From contig NZ_AUAA01000034.1 in assembly GCF_000428485.1 (NCBI RefSeq), forward strand, positions 1-36,109: a stretch of 36,109 nucleotides of DNA, given 5' to 3'. Under the pieces are notes generated by a model. That model worked only from the letters and a program-made list of their open reading frames with translations, was not told where the DNA came from and searched no databases. Below are positions 23,164 to 31,292 of this stretch, piece by piece. Made by a program: the position numbers and the translations under genes. Positions within the stretch are counted from its first letter, which is position 1. The number at the start of each line of letters is the position of its first letter. The DNA comes from Epilithonimonas tenax DSM 16811. Its GTDB lineage: Bacteria > Bacteroidota > Bacteroidia > Flavobacteriales > Weeksellaceae.

Positions 23164-24432
23164 ATGAACAACTTTTTTTTAAGAATTTATTTGATTCTTT
23201 TTGCCGGAATTTTCCAAATGGTTTCTTCCCAAAGTGCCACAGATGCCCTTTCTGACGGAACTTTGAAGATCAACAACAAAGAAACTGTAGCGGTAAAAAT
23301 CTTCGCCACACAAAACACAACCCTTTTCTATGAGGAGGCTTCCCGAAATATTCCCAACGAGCTTGTGATCCTGAATGAGGACAATGTCACGGCGGAATCT
23401 GCAGAACAACTGGCGTCTATCCAGAATATACTTTTGAAGTACAAAGGCTTCAATTATCAGTTTTTGGATCAGGATTTCAAGCCTGTCGATGCCACTTTGG
23501 AGCAGAAGAATATTGAAAATTTTAAATACCTTTTAAAATCCAACCGTGTTCTGAAGCCAACGGACAGTACAGAATTGGAAACCAGTTTCAAAATTTGGGA
23601 TCCTGTGAAAGGCATCAAATTGGGACCTGTGATGCTTCATTTTTACAGTCTGATGTTTATCTTGGCATTTGGATTGGGCTATTTTATGATGGCCAAGATC
23701 TTCAGGATCGATGGTGTGGATGAGAAATACCTGGAGCCATTTTTCACCTGGACATTGTTAGGAACTATTCTGGGCGCGCGTTTAGGTCACGTCATTTTCT
23801 ATCAGCCCGAACTTTTCAAGGATGATTTCCTCAGTGTATTTTTACCAGTTAGTACCAAAGGCGGTTTGCATTTTACCGGATTTTCCGGCCTGGCAAGTCA
23901 CGGTGCAGCAATCGCGGTGATTGCGACCACTTTGTATTACAGCATCAAAATCATCAAGAAAAATCCACTTTGGGTGTATGACAGAATCGGAATTGTGGTG
24001 GCTTCCGGCGGTGCTTTTGTAAGAATGGGAAATTTTTTCAACTCAGAGATCATCGGAAAACAAGTAGATCCAACCTCACCTTTCGCACTCCTTTTCCCTC
24101 AGCAAAGTTCAGAATACGGCGTAACCATCCCGAGATATCCAACGCAATTGTTTGAAGCATTCGGATACGTTTGCCTCTTCTTTTTGCTTTGGTTCTTGTA
24201 TAGAAAAACCGATAAGAAATACCAGCAAGGTTGGCTATTCGGATTATTTTTCATTCTACTTTGGGCGATCCGTTTCTTTGTAGAGTTCCTGAAGGAGCCA
24301 CAAGGCGATGAGTTTATTTCATTTGCAGGACTTAATACCGGGCAGATCCTTAGTATTCCGTTTATGGTTGCAGGAGCAGTAATCATGATCATATCAAAGA
24401 AATATAAACTTCCGAAAGAGGAAACAGTATAA
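23164..24432 (+). CDS. lgt: Prolipoprotein diacylglyceryl transferase with a long N-terminal extension
   Basis: The protein has 422 residues. The C-terminal ~270 residues are Lgt: GARLGHVIFY, SHGAAIA (the conserved His), RMGNFFNSEIIG (Lgt signature), PRYPTQLFEAFGY, IRFFVEFLKEP and TGQILSIPFMVAG. It transfers diacylglycerol from phosphatidylglycerol to the lipobox Cys in the inner membrane. Ahead of it are about 150 extra residues: a signal peptide (ending near SSQSA), then a soluble periplasmic segment (VAVKIFATQNTTLFYEEA, then FNYQFLDQDFKPVDATL). The usual enzyme is about 270-290 residues. The frame is continuous and no better internal start is seen. Confidence 0.92.
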   Translation: MNNFFLRIYLILFAGIFQMVSSQSATDALSDGTLKINNKETVAVKIFATQNTTLFYEEASRNIPNELVILNEDNVTAESAEQLASIQNILLKYKGFNYQFLDQDFKPVDATLEQKNIENFKYLLKSNRVLKPTDSTELETSFKIWDPVKGIKLGPVMLHFYSLMFILAFGLGYFMMAKIFRIDGVDEKYLEPFFTWTLLGTILGARLGHVIFYQPELFKDDFLSVFLPVSTKGGLHFTGFSGLASHGAAIAVIATTLYYSIKIIKKNPLWVYDRIGIVVASGGAFVRMGNFFNSEIIGKQVDPTSPFALLFPQQSSEYGVTIPRYPTQLFEAFGYVCLFFLLWFLYRKTDKKYQQGWLFGLFFILLWAIRFFVEFLKEPQGDEFISFAGLNTGQILSIPFMVAGAVIMIISKKYKLPKEETV

Positions 24433-24436
24433 AATG

Positions 24437-24466
24437 AAAACTCCCAGAATTTGGGAGTTTTTTTTA
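24437..24466. terminator. Rho-independent terminator after lgt
   Basis: The stem AAAACTCCCA (24437-24446) / TGGGAGTTTT (24452-24461) has a 5-base loop and is followed by a T run on the plus strand, between lgt and the convergent threonine aldolase gene. Confidence 0.9.
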
Positions 24467-24482
24467 GGTCAAAAATTTTAAT

Positions 24483-25514
24483 TTACAAATTATCAATCGC
24501 TTTCAAAAACCTTTCCACAACCTCATCAGAAGTTGCCCAAGAGGTGATCAGACGTATGGCAGAATTGTTTTCGTCCCTCTTTTTCCAAACATAGAAATCA
24601 AAATGTTCTGATAACTTTTCGATTTGAGAATTGCTGAGAATGGGGAAGATCTGATTGGTAAAAGTTTCTGATAAGAACTTAAATCCTTTCTTTTGAAAAG
24701 CCGATTTGATCTTCATTGCCTGAAGGTTGGATTGTTTCGCCAGATCAAAATAAAGGTCATCTTTCATCAATTCCAAAAACTGAATCCCCAGCAATCTGCC
24801 TTTGGCCAGCAGTGCGCCTTTTTGCTTGATATGGAAGCCGAAATCTTCTTTCAGTTTATCATTCGTGATCACAATAGCTTCGCCCAGAAGTGCGCCATTT
24901 TTTGTCCCGCCGAGATAGAAAACATCAGTGAAAGTAGCGACATCTTCTAGGGTCAAGTCGCTGATTTCTGATGTCAACGCCTGCGCTATTCTTGCACCGT
25001 CCATAAAAAGATACAGATCATTGGACTGGCAAAATTCATATAATTCTTTCAGCTCTTGTTTTTGGTAAATGGTACCAATTTCTGTTGAATTGGAAATGTA
25101 AACCAACCTTTGTTTCAGTTGATGCGGCTTGTTGGTATGACTGTCCAAAACAGATTGGATATGCTCCGGTTTCAACTTTCCGTCTTCTGTGACGATGCCG
25201 TGGATCTTGTGTCCTGTTGCTTCTATCGCGCCGGTTTCGTTGGTAAAGATATGTCCTGTCTCTGCGGAAATCACACTCTCATGGGGACGAAGAACCGAAG
25301 AAATCACCAAAAGATTAGCTTGCGTTCCGCCGCTTACAAAGTGTATATCAGCTCTTTGATCTTCTATTTTATTTTTGATTAATTCTCTGGCTTCATTAGA
25401 ATAATCGTCGTCGCCGTAGCCATTTTGCTGATCCAGATTTGACTTTACTAAAGCTTCTAAAATATGAGGATGACAAGCTTCTGAGTAATCATTTTTGAAG
25501 GAATATTTCTGCAT
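24483..25514 (-). CDS. Low-specificity L-threonine aldolase family protein
   Basis: The protein has 343 residues, a PLP-dependent fold-type I enzyme. The family features are SGGTQANLLV, HIFTNETGAIEATGHK, LFMDGARIAQAL (D172) and the Schiff-base lysine K205 in FYLGGTKNGALLGE. Such enzymes split threonine or allo-threonine into glycine and acetaldehyde. The related beta-eliminating lyases share the fold, so the substrate is inferred. Divergent from the DtxR-type regulator gene. Confidence 0.88.
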   Translation of the reverse strand: MQKYSFKNDYSEACHPHILEALVKSNLDQQNGYGDDDYSNEARELIKNKIEDQRADIHFVSGGTQANLLVISSVLRPHESVISAETGHIFTNETGAIEATGHKIHGIVTEDGKLKPEHIQSVLDSHTNKPHQLKQRLVYISNSTEIGTIYQKQELKELYEFCQSNDLYLFMDGARIAQALTSEISDLTLEDVATFTDVFYLGGTKNGALLGEAIVITNDKLKEDFGFHIKQKGALLAKGRLLGIQFLELMKDDLYFDLAKQSNLQAMKIKSAFQKKGFKFLSETFTNQIFPILSNSQIEKLSEHFDFYVWKKRDENNSAIRLITSWATSDEVVERFLKAIDNL

Positions 25515-25593
25515 TTTTCTTTCTACTTTTTTAAAGATTCAAAGTTATTGATTTTGGTGAATGACAAAAAATTAAAACCAAACTAATTTGTTA

Positions 25594-25632
25594 GTCAAAA
25601 ATTGACTTGCATCTAACTTTTCCTTAATTTTG
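25594..25632 (+). promoter_or_regulatory. Promoter and candidate operator of the DtxR-type gene
   Basis: TAATTTTG (25625-25632) matches TAnnTTTG. A TTG at 25602-25604 lies 20 bases upstream, a standard -33 spacing. The -33 element sits inside the palindrome GTCAA-AAA-TTGAC (25594-25606), a good position for a repressor. The -7 box ends 4 bases before the ATG, so the mRNA would have almost no leader. Confidence 0.5.
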
Positions 25633-25636
25633 GGAA

Positions 25637-26284
25637 ATGAATTCTTTAACTGAAGAAAATTACCTGAAAGCACTTTATCACCTTGCCAATGAGAATGACG
25701 AAGTTTCTGTGAATGATCTTAGCCGACAGCTAAACATCAAAATGCCGTCTGTCAACAGTATGGTGAAAAAATTTGCTGACAAAAACTGGGTGAAATATGA
25801 ATCCTATAAACCTATCAAACTGACGGAATCCGGAAAAAAAGAAGCCTCATTGATCGTAAGAAAACACCGGTTAACAGAAATGTTTCTGGTGGAGAAAATG
25901 GGCTTCGGTTGGGAAAATGTTCATGAAATTGCGGAACAACTGGAGCACATCCATTCTGATTTGTTTTTTGATAAAATGGATGAGATCCTGAACTACCCCA
26001 AAATGGATCCGCACGGTGAACCCATTCCTGACAAAGACGGTAATATCCTGCAACCCGATCATAAAAAACTGAGCAAATGCAAAGAAAACGAAACTGTAGA
26101 ACTAGCATCCGTCGCGACTTCTTCAGAAGAATTTCTCAACTTCCTTAATAAAAGAAGCCTTAGCCTAGGTACAATATTGAAAATCGTACAGATCGAAGGT
26201 TATGATCAATCCATGTTGGTGGCTTATAACGGGCGGGAAGAGAATTTTAGTAAGACGGTTTGTGAGAGGTTGCTGGTGAAATAA
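25637..26284 (+). CDS. DtxR/MntR-family metal-dependent transcriptional regulator
   Basis: The protein has 215 residues. The winged helix (1-70: EENYLKALYHLA, SVNDLSRQLNIKMPSVNSMVKKF) is followed by a dimerisation and metal-binding domain (RKHRLTEMFLVEKMGFGW, then EQLEHIHSDLFFDKMDEIL) and a C-terminal FeoA/SH3-like domain (SLGTILKIVQIEGYDQSMLVAYNGRE). Such proteins repress metal uptake genes when Mn2+ or Fe2+ is bound. A palindrome over its own -33 element suggests autoregulation. No transporter lies next to it. Confidence 0.92.
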   Translation: MNSLTEENYLKALYHLANENDEVSVNDLSRQLNIKMPSVNSMVKKFADKNWVKYESYKPIKLTESGKKEASLIVRKHRLTEMFLVEKMGFGWENVHEIAEQLEHIHSDLFFDKMDEILNYPKMDPHGEPIPDKDGNILQPDHKKLSKCKENETVELASVATSSEEFLNFLNKRSLSLGTILKIVQIEGYDQSMLVAYNGREENFSKTVCERLLVK

Positions 26285-26286
26285 TT

Positions 26287-26796
26287 ATGAATTATCAAAC
26301 TACTATATTAATTTTCTTCTTTTCATTACTAATAAGCTGTAATGAATCTAAATCTGACAAAATTGTTAAAAGGAAAGACCAGCCAGATGTTCATATTTTG
26401 AAAAATGATTCAGAAATGAATACAGCTATCGACAATGCAAGAAAAACTATTGTTGATTTTGAAAAAGCAATCACTAGTAAAAATTCAAATTACTATCATT
26501 TTGCTTTAAAGAAACGATTTAAAATTGGAGAATCTGGTGGAGAACATATCTGGATAAGTAATATTGGATATCAAAATAATAAATATTACGGCATAGTAGA
26601 TAATCTCCCAAATTCTACAACTGGGGTACAACTTGGAGATACGATTGAAATTCCACTAGAAGATATCACAGATTGGCTTTATGTTGATAAAAACACAGTC
26701 AAAGGAGCCTATACAACTCGAGTATTAAGAAAAAGGACAACCGAACAAGAAAGAAAAAAAATGGATTCGGAAAGCGGACTAATTTTTGAAGAATAA
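26287..26796 (+). CDS. DUF2314 lipoprotein
   Basis: The protein has 169 residues. The lipoprotein signal ends at LLISC. The mature region matches DUF2314: AIDNARKTIVDFEKAI, KKRFKIGESGGEHIWISNI, YGIVDNLPNST and LGDTIEIPLEDITDWLYVD. The function of the family is unknown. It starts 2 bases after the DtxR-type gene, so it is in the same transcript and may be under metal control. Its base composition is more AT-rich than that of the regulator. Confidence 0.85.
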   Translation: MNYQTTILIFFFSLLISCNESKSDKIVKRKDQPDVHILKNDSEMNTAIDNARKTIVDFEKAITSKNSNYYHFALKKRFKIGESGGEHIWISNIGYQNNKYYGIVDNLPNSTTGVQLGDTIEIPLEDITDWLYVDKNTVKGAYTTRVLRKRTTEQERKKMDSESGLIFEE

Positions 26797-26800
26797 AAGA

Positions 26801-26825
26801 AAAGAGACTCAAACCGAGTCTCTTT
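26801..26825. terminator. Bidirectional terminator between the DUF2314 gene and dnaJ
   Basis: A perfect 10-bp stem AAAGAGACTC (26801-26810) / GAGTCTCTTT (26816-26825) has a 5-base loop. It has A and T tracts on both sides, between convergent genes. Confidence 0.88.
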
Positions 26826-26831
26826 TAATAT

Positions 26832-27953
26832 TTAGTTGAACATATCTTTTACTTTCTCAAAGAATGTTTTTTCTTTTCCTGTTGGTTCGGCGTTCATATC
26901 GCCATTTTCCAATTGTTTCTGGAAGAAATCCTTTTGGTCCTTCGTCAGTTTCTGTGGCGTCCAAACGTTGATATGAACAAACATATCACCTTTTCCACCA
27001 TAACCTTCGATGTTTGGAAGACCTTTTCCTGCCAATCTTAAGATCTTGCCAGACTGTGTTCCTTCATCCACTTTGATCTTCACTTTTCCACCAACCACGT
27101 TGATTTCTTTTGTGGTTCCCAAAGCCGCTTCTGCAAAAGAAACATACAGTTCCTGGTGAAGATTGTCGCCTTCCCGTTTGATGGTATTGTCCACTTCTTC
27201 TTCTACCACAACCAAAAGATCACCAGGCGTGCCACCAAGAGGCGCATCATTCCCTTTCCCTCTTACATTCAATTGGATACCGTCTCTGGCTCCAGCCGGA
27301 ATGTTGATTGTGATTTCTTCATCCTCTTTAATAAGACCTTGAGCATTGGCTCCCGCAGGGATCTTGTCCGCTACTTTCCCAACACCTTGGCAATTCCCAC
27401 AAGTGGTCTGTGACTGCATCTGTCCAAAAACAGTGTTCATCATTCTTACCTGAACGCCGCTTCCGTTACAGGTAGGACAAGTTTTAGAAGTAACACCTTT
27501 CGCCAGCTTCATTTTTTTGACCTTGATGGTTTTCTGAGTTCCTGCGATCATTTCTTCCAGGTTCAGTTTGATGCGGACCCGAAGATTAGAACCACGTGCC
27601 TGCTGTTGTCTCTGGCCGCCACCGCCGCCAAATCCACCTCCGAAAATATCACCAAATTGACTGAAGATGTCCTCCATATTCATGCCACCTCCAAATCCGC
27701 CGCCGCCGTATCCACCGCCAGCTGCACCACCAACACCCGCGTGACCGTATTGGTCGTATCTCGCTTTCTTGTTGTCGTCGCTTAGAACTTCGTAGGCTTC
27801 TGCTGCTTCTTTGAATTTTTCCTCCGCTTCTTTATCACCAGGATTTTTGTCCGGATGAAATTTGATTGCCATTTTCCGGTAGGCTTTCTTGATCTCTTCA
27901 GCACTTGCTGATTTGGTAATTTCTAATATCTCGTAATAATCGCGCTTCGCCAT
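26832..27953 (-). CDS. dnaJ: Chaperone DnaJ with only two zinc motifs
   Basis: The 373-residue protein has a J domain (1-70) with HPDK ([17 protein letters not shown]). A Gly/Phe-rich linker (about 75-115) follows, then the C-terminal peptide-binding domains ([21 protein letters not shown]). Standard DnaJ has four CxxCxGxG motifs; here only two are seen, TCPTCNGSG and TCGNCQGVG, on both sides of [12 protein letters not shown]. They correspond to motifs 2 and 3, which form zinc centre II. The places of motifs 1 and 4 read [11 protein letters not shown] and [10 protein letters not shown], without cysteines. It should still stimulate DnaK. grpE is 68 bp upstream. Confidence 0.95.
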   Translation of the reverse strand: MAKRDYYEILEITKSASAEEIKKAYRKMAIKFHPDKNPGDKEAEEKFKEAAEAYEVLSDDNKKARYDQYGHAGVGGAAGGGYGGGGFGGGMNMEDIFSQFGDIFGGGFGGGGGQRQQQARGSNLRVRIKLNLEEMIAGTQKTIKVKKMKLAKGVTSKTCPTCNGSGVQVRMMNTVFGQMQSQTTCGNCQGVGKVADKIPAGANAQGLIKEDEEITINIPAGARDGIQLNVRGKGNDAPLGGTPGDLLVVVEEEVDNTIKREGDNLHQELYVSFAEAALGTTKEINVVGGKVKIKVDEGTQSGKILRLAGKGLPNIEGYGGKGDMFVHINVWTPQKLTKDQKDFFQKQLENGDMNAEPTGKEKTFFEKVKDMFN

Positions 27954-28021
27954 AATTAATAATTGATAAGTGATAAATGATAATTGATCCTGAGCTCAGC
28001 TATCTTTATCATTGATAATTT

Positions 28022-28561
28022 TTAGTTTCCTGTCACTACTTTTGCGAAACGGATCACTTTCTCGTGAAGCTGGTATCCTGTTTCTACAACATCTATGATC
28101 TTTCCTTTCAGGTCTTCTGACGGAGAAGGGATCGAGGTAATAGCCTCGTGAAGATCTACATTGAAGGCATCACCTTGCTCTACATGAATGGGTTTCAGTC
28201 CTTTGTCTATCAATTTGCCTTTTAATTTTTGGTAGATCAATTCGATACCTTTCAGTTCCGATTGGTTACCACTTTTTGAAATTTCTTTGATGGCTCTTTC
28301 GAAATCATCTACAACACCCAACATAGAGGTCATCAGATCCTGAGAAGCATACAGATAGAAATCATTCTTTTCTTTCTGTGTTCTTTTTTTGTAGTTTTCG
28401 AATTCTGCGTAAAGACGGATATATCTGTCTTTTTCTTCTGCCAAAAGTTCTTCTGCAGTCGGTTTTTGTGACAGATTTTCTTGATTTTCAGTTTCAGGAT
28501 TTTCGGTTGATTGTGTTTCCTGGTTTAGGTTTTCTTCGTGTATATCTTTGTTTTCTTCCAT
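28022..28561 (-). CDS. grpE: Nucleotide exchange factor GrpE
   Basis: The protein has 179 residues from the ATG at 28561 (MEENKDIHEENLNQ). The frame stays open 43 codons further upstream, but the peptide there is unlike GrpE. An acidic, disordered N-terminus leads to the long coiled coil (EKDRYIRLYAEFENYKKRT) and the beta domain (GYQLHEKVIRFAKVVTGN, with P-rich HEAITSIPSP). It releases ADP from DnaK and is cotranscribed with dnaJ. Confidence 0.95.
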   Translation of the reverse strand: MEENKDIHEENLNQETQSTENPETENQENLSQKPTAEELLAEEKDRYIRLYAEFENYKKRTQKEKNDFYLYASQDLMTSMLGVVDDFERAIKEISKSGNQSELKGIELIYQKLKGKLIDKGLKPIHVEQGDAFNVDLHEAITSIPSPSEDLKGKIIDVVETGYQLHEKVIRFAKVVTGN

Positions 28562-28700
28562 TATGATAATTTTACAGGGTACAATTCTCAATTCTTTTGC
28601 CAATTGTGGTTTTTTGACAATTAGGCAGAAACTTATGATGAATGGTGGATGAAAGTTGGTCAAGGACAAGTGGTGAAAAGAATAGAGCAAGGTGAACGGA

Positions 28701-28860
28701 TGACAAAAGTTTGTCAGTGCGCAGTTGCGTGAGCGATGGCAGTGGATATCCTTTTTGTCTTCACGACAGGTTCTACTGAATGACCAATGGTGAAGACAAA
28801 AAGATAGTAACGGACAGCGCGGCCTGAGCCAAGGGAAATGCGGCTGCGAAGGGCACGCCC
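28701..28860. repeat. Structured intergenic repeat, copy B
   Basis: The 305 bp between grpE and the S41 peptidase hold a GC-richer block. Inverted repeats are TGACAAA-ag-TTTGTCA (28701-28716) and a perfect 14-bp pair CTTTTTGTCTTCAC (28751-28764) / GTGAAGACAAAAAG (28790-28803) around 25 bases. It is followed by ACGGACAGCGCGGCCTGAGCC and a GC-rich tail ending GGGCACGCCC at 28860. The order ATCCTTTTT ... AAAAAGAT ... ACGGA is shared with copy A. No gene is evident here. Confidence 0.55.
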
Positions 28861-28866
28861 AGATTT

Positions 28867-30411
28867 TTATTTGATTTGACTCGTTACTTTATTCCGGAAA
28901 TCGATGTCGTCTAAAGTCCATTGTAAGATGCGGTCTTCTTTGCCGAAGAGGTCTTCAAAATTGGGATCAACGTAGAAATGAGGAACAACACCTCTGTTTT
29001 GATTTTCGAAAGTGATGTTCGGACGGATGAGGAATAATCCGATGGGAAGCGTGAGGCGGGAATTTGGCAAAACCACCGTATTGTTGACGCCAGCCACCGT
29101 GCCGTCATTGGCGCCACCTGTTTCCTCACCTACGATGATGGCTCGATTTTCAAACTTTAGTTTGGCAGAAATAATAGACGATGCTGAAAAACTAGCACCG
29201 TTTACAAGCACATAAATCTTGCCTTTGAAAGCGTTTTCTTTTGGTTTTGTGGACCTTGATGCAAACTCGCGGAAGTAGTATTTTTTGTCTTTTCTGGAGG
29301 ACAAGAGGTAATTGCCTGCGAGAAAAAAAGGATAAGCAGGTGCGCTGAGAATAGAAGTAAAAACGGACTGTCCGCGGAAATAATTCTGATGCATGCCGGA
29401 AGTTTTCGCGGTCATTTCCGGTGCTTTGATCAGGGTAAACCTCTGGTCTGTCAGATAAGAATATAAGGTATTGATCTCGGAAAGAGAGCCGCCCAGATTA
29501 TCTCTGATATCCAGAATGAGGTAAGTAGATTTTGCTTTCCTGATCTTTGTGAAAGTCTCGCTGTAGAACTTTCTGGCATAACTTGCAGAGAAAGATTTGA
29601 TCTTGATGTAGGCCACGGTGCTGTCGGTTTTCAGAAATTTGAAACTGCGGTTATAGCTTTTGGAAGTGGCGTCGTAATCCTGAATTTTCTGATCTGCGGA
29701 CAGTTTTGGCAGTATTTTCTCATCCGCGATTTCTTTTGTTTCCTTTTTTTGTCTTTTGAGATGTACTTCTTGAACAGTATTATCGCAAATTGTTTTTAGC
29801 TTCACGCTATCCAAATAACCATTTTCCAGGGTATAAAAATTGAAAAACGTAAGGTTGATAAAATATTTTTGAAATGTGCTGTTCTCACCGTCCGAGCTGT
29901 ATAGCTTTCTGTACTTTTTGATGATATCTGAGACATTTTCATTATTAATTTTCAGGATTTCTGTCCCCGTTTTGATGGCCGCCACATTTTCTCTGTTTTC
30001 TTTTACAAAAATCCTATCGTTTATGATTTTGTACTCCATCATTGCAAACAGCGGTTTTTTAGTTTTAAAATCCTTCTGCTCTGCCTTGGAATAGGTTCTC
30101 CCAATAGACCTGAGTCTCAGATGACCTTCATTGATGCTTGCGATGACCGGCGCCAATTTGAAGTAAAACTGGTTGGGCGTCAAAGGTTGGTGGATGGTAG
30201 TTTTGAGGCTATCAAATTGATGGTCCAACTGTTCCTTGGAAATGTACCAATACAGATTGGGATGGAACTTCTGAAGTTTGGCATAAGTAAAGTCGATGTC
30301 TCTTATCAATTTCGCTGCGGGAATTGGTTTCTCCAAAAAGAGGTTTTTTTTCTTGACGGATTGACAAGAAAAAAGCACCATGGCCATCAAAAGAGCTATC
30401 GTATGTTTCAT
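28867..30411 (-). CDS. S41-family peptidase lipoprotein
   Basis: The protein has 514 residues. The lipoprotein signal MKHTIALLMAMVLFSC ends in a lipobox. An N-terminal helical region (FTYAKLQKFHPNLYWYI) and a PDZ-like segment (IKTGTEILKINNENVSDII) precede the S41 catalytic domain: LILDIRDNLGGS, then VLVNGASFSASSIISAKLK with the nucleophile Ser, and IVGEETGGAND. It should be a periplasmic or cell-surface serine protease of the C-terminal processing type. The substrate is unknown. Divergent from the GIN-domain gene. Confidence 0.9.
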   Translation of the reverse strand: MKHTIALLMAMVLFSCQSVKKKNLFLEKPIPAAKLIRDIDFTYAKLQKFHPNLYWYISKEQLDHQFDSLKTTIHQPLTPNQFYFKLAPVIASINEGHLRLRSIGRTYSKAEQKDFKTKKPLFAMMEYKIINDRIFVKENRENVAAIKTGTEILKINNENVSDIIKKYRKLYSSDGENSTFQKYFINLTFFNFYTLENGYLDSVKLKTICDNTVQEVHLKRQKKETKEIADEKILPKLSADQKIQDYDATSKSYNRSFKFLKTDSTVAYIKIKSFSASYARKFYSETFTKIRKAKSTYLILDIRDNLGGSLSEINTLYSYLTDQRFTLIKAPEMTAKTSGMHQNYFRGQSVFTSILSAPAYPFFLAGNYLLSSRKDKKYYFREFASRSTKPKENAFKGKIYVLVNGASFSASSIISAKLKFENRAIIVGEETGGANDGTVAGVNNTVVLPNSRLTLPIGLFLIRPNITFENQNRGVVPHFYVDPNFEDLFGKEDRILQWTLDDIDFRNKVTSQIK

Positions 30412-30539
30412 GATTAAGAAACTAAAAATATGATTTTTAATTCACAAAGTAGCAATCCCAAAAATAACTTTAACATTTTATAACAAAAAGTGGTTCTGGA
30501 TTTGTAGTGCAGTTCTAGTATCAATTAACCACTAACTAT

Positions 30540-31205
30540 ATGAAAAATATAATTCTTGCGACTTCCGCATTTCTGATCTCTCAGTTTTCTTTTGCTCAGA
30601 CCAAAGACATCACTGCTTTTACAAGCCTTAAGGTGTTTGACAAAATTCCGGTGCAACTGGTTTCATCTGATGCTTACAAGGCAGAAGTCAGCGGAACGAT
30701 GGCCAATGAAGTAGAGTTCGTAAACTCCGGTAACGAACTGAGAATCCGAATGATACCTACCAAACTACTGCAAGGTGATGACATCAAAATCTTGCTTTAC
30801 TATAAAGACATCAATGATATCCAAGCAAGTCAGGGTGCAAAAATCACTTCTAATGACACTGTAAAAGCTTCAAAATTGGGGTTAACATCCAACGAAGGCT
30901 CCAACATAGATCTCAGTGTAGATGCCAGCGTGGTAGAAGGAAAAGTGAATACGGGTGCATCTTTGAAATTAAGAGGAATGTCTGATTCGCAGTCTGTCGT
31001 GGTCAATACTGGGGCCAAATATGATGGGCAAGATCTGCAGACCAAGATCACAAGCATCACAACCAATGCCGGAGGACAAGCGTCTGTCTACGTGACCGAA
31101 TCTGTAACCGCCACAACACGAGCTGGCGGCACCATTGATATCTACGGTAAACCAAAATCTAAGAATGACAAGAGAATTGCTGGAGGTAAAATTAATTACC
31201 ATTAA
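30540..31205 (+). CDS. GIN-domain (DUF2807) exported protein
   Basis: The protein has 221 residues with a signal peptide ending at FAQ. The mature chain matches the putative auto-transporter adhesin head GIN domain common in Bacteroidota: FTSLKVFDKIPVQLV, GNELRIRMIPTKL, then a beta-helix of short repeats (VKASKLGLTSNEGSNIDLSVDA, VNTGASLKLRGMS, TTNAGGQASVYV) ending in IDIYGKPK. The role of the domain is not established; it may be structural or adhesive. It ends in a terminator shared with the convergent lacI-type gene. Confidence 0.88.
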   Translation: MKNIILATSAFLISQFSFAQTKDITAFTSLKVFDKIPVQLVSSDAYKAEVSGTMANEVEFVNSGNELRIRMIPTKLLQGDDIKILLYYKDINDIQASQGAKITSNDTVKASKLGLTSNEGSNIDLSVDASVVEGKVNTGASLKLRGMSDSQSVVVNTGAKYDGQDLQTKITSITTNAGGQASVYVTESVTATTRAGGTIDIYGKPKSKNDKRIAGGKINYH

Positions 31206-31259
31206 AATAATGCAAGACGTGCGTCTTTACGAATAAAAATACAACATCTAGTATAAAAC

Positions 31260-31291
31260 AAAATCCCACCAAATTGCTTTGATGGGATTTT
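31260..31291. terminator. Terminator between the GIN-domain and LacI genes
   Basis: The stem AAAATCCCA (31260-31268) / TGGGATTTT (31283-31291) extends into a CAA/TTG pair with one mismatch. Both strands have T runs, and the flanking genes converge. Confidence 0.85.
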
Positions 31292-31292
31292 C

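Noticed and set aside
27954-28021. Heat-shock operator in the grpE-dnaJ gap
   Set aside because: The gap has repeated TGATAA-type words and a CTGAGCTCAG palindrome, but no CIRCE-like inverted repeat, so I do not claim a regulatory site.
28562-28690. N-terminal extension of GrpE by 43 codons
   Set aside because: The extra peptide is hydrophobic and unlike GrpE, and MEENKD starts the normal acidic N-terminus.
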